A stretch of DNA of 64,000 nt from Neobacillus novalis NBRC 102450 (lineage in GTDB: Bacteria > Bacillota > Bacilli > Bacillales > Cytobacillaceae), in assembly GCF_001591805.1 (NCBI RefSeq), contig NZ_BCVP01000009.1:186001-250000 (forward strand), written 5' to 3'. Within the stretch, counting starts at the first letter, position 1; each line of letters starts with the position of its first letter. Position numbers and translations under genes: made by a program. The notes below the pieces were generated by a model. The model ran no database searches and was not told where the DNA came from. It saw only the letters and a program-made list of their open reading frames with translations. Below are positions 61,105-64,000 of the stretch, in pieces.

Positions 61105-61282
61105 ATGAGCCTCGAAATTGATAGACATTTTTAGAACTAGCATTATTTGAAGCAAGAGAAGCACATGCGTAGGAGTGGCTGTAGCAATAACGACTTTTTC
61201 AATAGAATCCCAGTTGCGAAAGCTTAATAAAACAAACGAAACGATAGTTAAATTACTAAAGGAAATGACAAATAAGGAATGA
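61105..61282 (+). pseudogene. Remnants: deaminase-like N-terminus and a second decayed frame
   Basis: ATG at 61105, seven bases after AAAGGAG, gives MSLEIDRHF and a stop. One base of frame change then gives FLELALFEAREAHA (to 61172). Joined, this looks like the first helix of a cytidine/tRNA-adenosine deaminase family protein (the catalytic HAE and PCxxC are gone). Farther on, ESQLRKLNKTNETIVKLLKEM (to 61282) is the tail of another small protein. Both look like decay products. Confidence 0.4.
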
Positions 61283-61307
61283 TTTTTTGAAGATTCCTAG
61301 TGTTCAT

Positions 61308-61336
61308 GAAAAGGGGAATCCTTTTGAGAATTCCCC
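61308..61336 (-). terminator. Terminator of the small zinc-ribbon gene
   Basis: On the minus strand GGGGAATTC and GGATTCCCC form the stem, followed by TTTTC. Confidence 0.65.
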
Positions 61337-61351
61337 GGGCACTAGAACCAA

Positions 61352-61558
61352 TCACCCGCCAAAGAACAGATCAACGATATTCGAAGCTGTTGATGTTTTC
61401 TTGTTATAAAACTCGGAATACCCACATTTCTTACAAAAAATTACCGTGAAGGCGTTATTTTGAACATCAAACATTTTTGAAAGACCCGTTCCTGTCATCG
61501 CTACATCTTTCGTGCCATTATCCCTGCTCCCACATTTGATACAACCTTTATCGCTCAT
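61352..61558 (-). CDS. Zinc-ribbon nucleic-acid-binding-like protein
   Basis: A 68-residue protein with CIKCGSRD and FCKKCGYSEFY, two CxxC knuckles of a zinc ribbon. The middle GTGLSKMFDVQNNAFTVIF and the late ASNIVDLFFGG match small bacillary zinc-ribbon proteins of unknown role. ATG has AAAGGGAG seven bases upstream. Single gene. Confidence 0.82.
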   Translation of the reverse strand: MSDKGCIKCGSRDNGTKDVAMTGTGLSKMFDVQNNAFTVIFCKKCGYSEFYNKKTSTASNIVDLFFGG

Positions 61559-61724
61559 AAACTCACTCCCTTTTTAGAATTCCACTTTCTATTTACGAAT
61601 AAAGAGTTTAAAAGTTTCAAAATTCATGGGTTCGCTTCTTGTCCCACTGATGGATTTAGCGAAAGCAACCAATAACAATTTTTGATATATCTGATGCAAA
61701 TTAGAGGGACATAAAAAAGTTAAT

Positions 61725-61757
61725 GGGACGAGGAGCCTGTAACCTGTCCCTCGTCCC
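61725..61757 (-). terminator. Hairpin of the GGGAC...GTCCC motif type after the GDSL gene
   Basis: GGGACGAGG and CCTCGTCCC pair across a 15-base loop containing AGCCTGT. It lies seven bases beyond the stop of the minus-strand GDSL gene, so it may serve as terminator. Related motifs lie at 63213-63264 and 63571-63664. Confidence 0.6.
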
Positions 61758-61763
61758 AAAACG

Positions 61764-63104
61764 TTAGATGTTTTCTTTTCTTCTATTGTGCTGAAGGCGC
61801 ATTGCCAATAAACCGGCTAAAAGGAAAGCTAGTCCAATTGCTAAATAGTTATACATTGAGGTGGCAGTGCTTGGTAAATGATTTCCTGCTTCTACTGGAG
61901 ATGATCCTTTGTCAACGCCCCCGCCGCTTGATGGGTCATCGCTGCCGGTATCTCCAGGATTCGGTGTAGGATTATCATTGCCAGTGTCTCCTGGATTTGG
62001 TGTAGGATTATCCGTGCCGCCATCTCCCGGATCTGGTGTCGGGTTATCACCATCGTCTCCTGGATTATCACCAGGCTGTTCATCGTTTTGAATATTGTCA
62101 ATCGTAATCATTTCAACGGCCTTCGCACCCTTACTGTCTCTAACATAAACAGAATACGTACCATTTTCAGCTACTTCGAACTTATTGTCGTTGATATCGG
62201 TTCCTGATCCTGCAAAATCTTCAATGGTTTTTTCACCTGCAAGCCATTGCATAGCTAGTACTTTTTTTGCACTCGTGGCAACCGTGATGGTCACAGGTTC
62301 CTTTGTTGCCTCGGTTGTTGATGGCGTTAGATCAATAGTAATTTCTTGAGGAACTTGTACCGCTAATAAATTTGTTGCTAAACTAGCTAAGACTTTCTGT
62401 CCTTCCGCATTCGGATGAACGTCTCCATTCGGAAGGATTAACTCAGCTTGTTTACCTTTAAATGCTGTGTAAGCATCAGCTAATAGCGAGTTTGTTTGAA
62501 CAGCAATACCTTGGAATCCTGGGTTAACTGCTGGTAGGAATTGTTCCCCAATTGGATAAAGAGCGGCTAGGGTATCCGAAAAGGGATTATAAATATTATA
62601 TATGATTAGTTGAGCATCACTATTTTGTGCTTTAATAATACCGATGATAGAACCCAAGTTTGTAAATAGATTACTAGAAATTTGCTGAATTACTAAACCA
62701 AATGCTTGAGGATCAATAGGAACTGTTGGATTCTGAATAATCGCTTTTATAGCTGGATTCTGTAAAAAGTCATTACTGCCAATATCTAGTGTAATAACAT
62801 CCGCCTTTTTAATAGCTTCCAGATTTTCAGGTTTGTTTATTTCTGTCAATAAATTAGCTGTGGTCCAGCCGCCGCCGCTAATGTTTTTTGTGACATCATA
62901 ATTACCATTTCCAATTAAATAAGGAAAGGCCTTTGGGGATGGTTCACTGTTCCCATTGTCTTCAAGATTCCAGCCAAACGTAATAGAATCTCCTAAGGCA
63001 ACAAGATTTGGTTTTACATTATTTTCAGCAAACGCAAACGACGAGAAAAAGGTGTTCAGGGCCAACATTAGTACAAATAAAAGCGAAAAACGTCTAAACT
63101 TCAA
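61764..63104 (-). CDS. Cell-wall-anchored SGNH/GDSL hydrolase
   Basis: A 446-residue surface protein. After a signal peptide (FSLLFVLMLALNTFFSSFAFAE) comes an SGNH esterase: block I VALGDSITFGW with the nucleophile Ser, GGG, block III IGSNDFL, and block V DVHPNAEG with Asp and His. An Ig-like region follows, then PGDNPTPNPGDTG-type repeats. The end is LPSTATSMYNYLAIGLAFLLAG and RRKE: an LPxTA sorting signal for sortase anchoring. TTG at 63104 is chosen, seven bases after AGGAG. The substrate is unknown. Confidence 0.9.
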   Translation of the reverse strand: MKFRRFSLLFVLMLALNTFFSSFAFAENNVKPNLVALGDSITFGWNLEDNGNSEPSPKAFPYLIGNGNYDVTKNISGGGWTTANLLTEINKPENLEAIKKADVITLDIGSNDFLQNPAIKAIIQNPTVPIDPQAFGLVIQQISSNLFTNLGSIIGIIKAQNSDAQLIIYNIYNPFSDTLAALYPIGEQFLPAVNPGFQGIAVQTNSLLADAYTAFKGKQAELILPNGDVHPNAEGQKVLASLATNLLAVQVPQEITIDLTPSTTEATKEPVTITVATSAKKVLAMQWLAGEKTIEDFAGSGTDINDNKFEVAENGTYSVYVRDSKGAKAVEMITIDNIQNDEQPGDNPGDDGDNPTPDPGDGGTDNPTPNPGDTGNDNPTPNPGDTGSDDPSSGGGVDKGSSPVEAGNHLPSTATSMYNYLAIGLAFLLAGLLAMRLQHNRRKENI

Positions 63105-63212
63105 AAGAAATCTCCTCACAATCTATTAAATTTTCCTGCCAAATTCTATTATAATTCTACTTATTCTGAATACTCAATAAATATCATTCTACAAATTACG
63201 CACAAAGACCTA

Positions 63213-63264
63213 GGGGATGGGTACCTTATCCCGCTTTAAGATTGGGACAAGGTCCCTTCGTCCC
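63213..63264. repeat. Two GGGAt/c...g/aTCCC motifs upstream of the GDSL gene
   Basis: GGGGATGGGTACCTTATCCC (63213-63232) and GGGACAAGGTCCCTTCGTCC (63244-63263), 31 bases apart. Each has complementary ends. They match motifs at 61725 and 63571. Confidence 0.55.
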
Positions 63265-63340
63265 GGAAAAAAGGAATTATAAAAAAAATGCCGAATATAG
63301 ATATTGATGCAAAAAACTCTTAACGAGGGGCTAGAGCCGA

Positions 63341-63571
63341 ATGTTGAAGAAAGCCTTGCTAGCAATTATATCGCTTTATTTATTTTGGATTATACTCTTA
63401 CCTGAAAGCTGGAAAGAAATTTTTGCTTCATTTTTAACTATTAAATCAAATCATCTCGACCATAAAGTAAATGTACTTTTTATAATTATCTTCTTCATTT
63501 GGATTTTAGTTTTATTTGTGACCCTAACCTACCGTTCTTGGAATAAGTTTAAACAAATGAAAAGATCGTAG
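63341..63571 (+). CDS. Small hypothetical membrane protein
   Basis: A 76-residue protein with two hydrophobic segments (ALLAIISLYLFWIILLP and VLFIIIFFIWILVLFVTLTY) and a basic end (NKFKQMKRS). GAGGGG lies about 13 bases upstream of the ATG, a long spacing. No family recognised. Confidence 0.6.
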   Translation: MLKKALLAIISLYLFWIILLPESWKEIFASFLTIKSNHLDHKVNVLFIIIFFIWILVLFVTLTYRSWNKFKQMKRS

Positions 63572-63664
63572 GGACAGGCACCTTGTCCCCCTATGGAAGA
63601 TTGCAATCTATTCTTACAACTATCATTTATAAATAATCGGGACGAGGAGCCTGTCCTCTCGTAC
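63571..63664. repeat. Two GGGAC...motifs between the membrane protein and CBS genes
   Basis: GGGACAGGCACCTTGTCCCC (63571-63590) overlaps the end of the upstream gene, and GGGACGAGGAGCCTGTCC (from 63639) follows. Same family as at 61725 and 63213. Confidence 0.55.
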
Positions 63665-63681
63665 CAGTAAGGAGTGATGAT

Positions 63682-64000
63682 GTGCTCCAATTTAAAGATA
63701 TTATTACACCTATTGATTTTATTGTTACGGAGGAAACCACGTTAAAAGAAGCGATTACTCTTATGTACCGAAAGAAGTGGAACCTGCTGCCTGTTACCGA
63801 CTCAAGCAGGTATCCGGTCGGGGTTTTTACCCGCAGCAGTTTGCATCAAATGGTGACAGAAGAAACCCCACTTACGACCCCTATTAAAAATTACATAAAG
63901 AGACACGTTGAAAAGCTAAGTGTAAATACCCCTTTTGAGAAAATTGAGGAAATCGTTAAGAATAGTAAGGTTGGAACCGGTGTGGTTGTTGATGACCAAA
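63682..64000 (+). CDS. CBS-domain protein, N-terminal part
   Basis: The frame runs off the right edge. The 106 visible residues read FKDIITPIDFIVTEETTLKEAI, WNLLPVTDSSRYPVGVFTRSSL and VNTPFEKIEEIVKNSKVGTGVVVDD, two CBS repeats, which bind adenine nucleotides. Such N-terminal CBS pairs occur in sigma-54-type activators of bacilli and in other regulators; the rest is outside the window. GTG at 63682 has AAGGAG seven bases upstream. Confidence 0.75.
   Translation, partial: MLQFKDIITPIDFIVTEETTLKEAITLMYRKKWNLLPVTDSSRYPVGVFTRSSLHQMVTEETPLTTPIKNYIKRHVEKLSVNTPFEKIEEIVKNSKVGTGVVVDDQ

Overview
The window looks like a chromosomal segment of a low-GC, spore-forming Bacillaceae bacterium (Bacillus/Neobacillus-like). 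This rests on strong AGGAGG-type ribosome sites with many TTG/GTG starts, a TnrA regulator, a YjcZ-type small sporulation protein, a T-box ilv-leu operon, YitT, DUF1836, DUF3892 and CBO0543 families, and intergenic repeat motifs. The genus is inference. No rRNA, tRNA, CRISPR array, intact transposase or prophage was found. Layout: 0-5 kb holds the end of a GH13 glucosidase, a DoxX protein, a decayed IS200/IS605-type remnant abutting a 5'-truncated EAL gene, a MATE exporter, a Tyr/Pro-rich unknown protein and a LiaG-like DUF4097 protein. 5.4-11 kb carries a coupled BASS-type transporter and NCS2 nucleobase permease, an SRPBCC protein, and a run of M19 dipeptidase, P1/DmpA-type peptidase, small HTH protein and DUF488 protein. 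11-18.4 kb is a mixed set of single genes (YitT, hemolysin III family, DUF1836, beta-helix protein, double VOC protein, DUF3892, two CBO0543 membrane proteins). 18.5-30 kb is the branched-chain amino acid block on the minus strand: ilvE-ilvD, then a T-box leader, then ilvB-ilvN-ilvC-leuA-leuB-leuC-leuD. Immediately upstream of ilvE lies tnrA, with a perfect TnrA-type box about 49 bp before its predicted start site. It is followed by an amino-acid ABC importer. 33-38 kb has a DUF3267 protein, a zinc ribbon protein and a 916-residue TPR plus dynamin-like GTPase. 38.4-50 kb is an AT-rich stretch of small, mostly singly transcribed genes (YjcZ, VOC, SRPBCC, DUF5412, M3 peptidase, GNATs, NUDIX, histidine phosphatase, lipoprotein, RtcB, small membrane proteins), including remnants and genes with odd starts. 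50-53.5 kb is a response regulator, sensor kinase, ABC ATPase and permease module of the peptide-antibiotic resistance type. 53.6-64 kb carries a 2-hydroxyacid dehydrogenase, MFS transporter, SDR, Gfo/Idh/MocA oxidoreductase, two nucleotidyltransferase-like proteins, peptidase E, a zinc ribbon protein, a cell-wall-anchored GDSL esterase and the start of a CBS-domain protein. How it works together: amino-acid supply dominates. The BCAA pathway is nearly complete (only ilvA is missing) and is controlled by tRNA sensing, probably with global nitrogen control from the neighbouring tnrA. The most unusual feature is non-coding: short arrays with exact 21-bp or 52-bp periods and unrelated core motifs lie in several intergenic gaps. 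There are also two 186-188 bp two-hairpin elements (a third, degenerate copy lies inverted before the response regulator) and families of GGGAC...GTCCC and GGTGCCTGACACC motifs. These are the best candidates for undescribed structure here.
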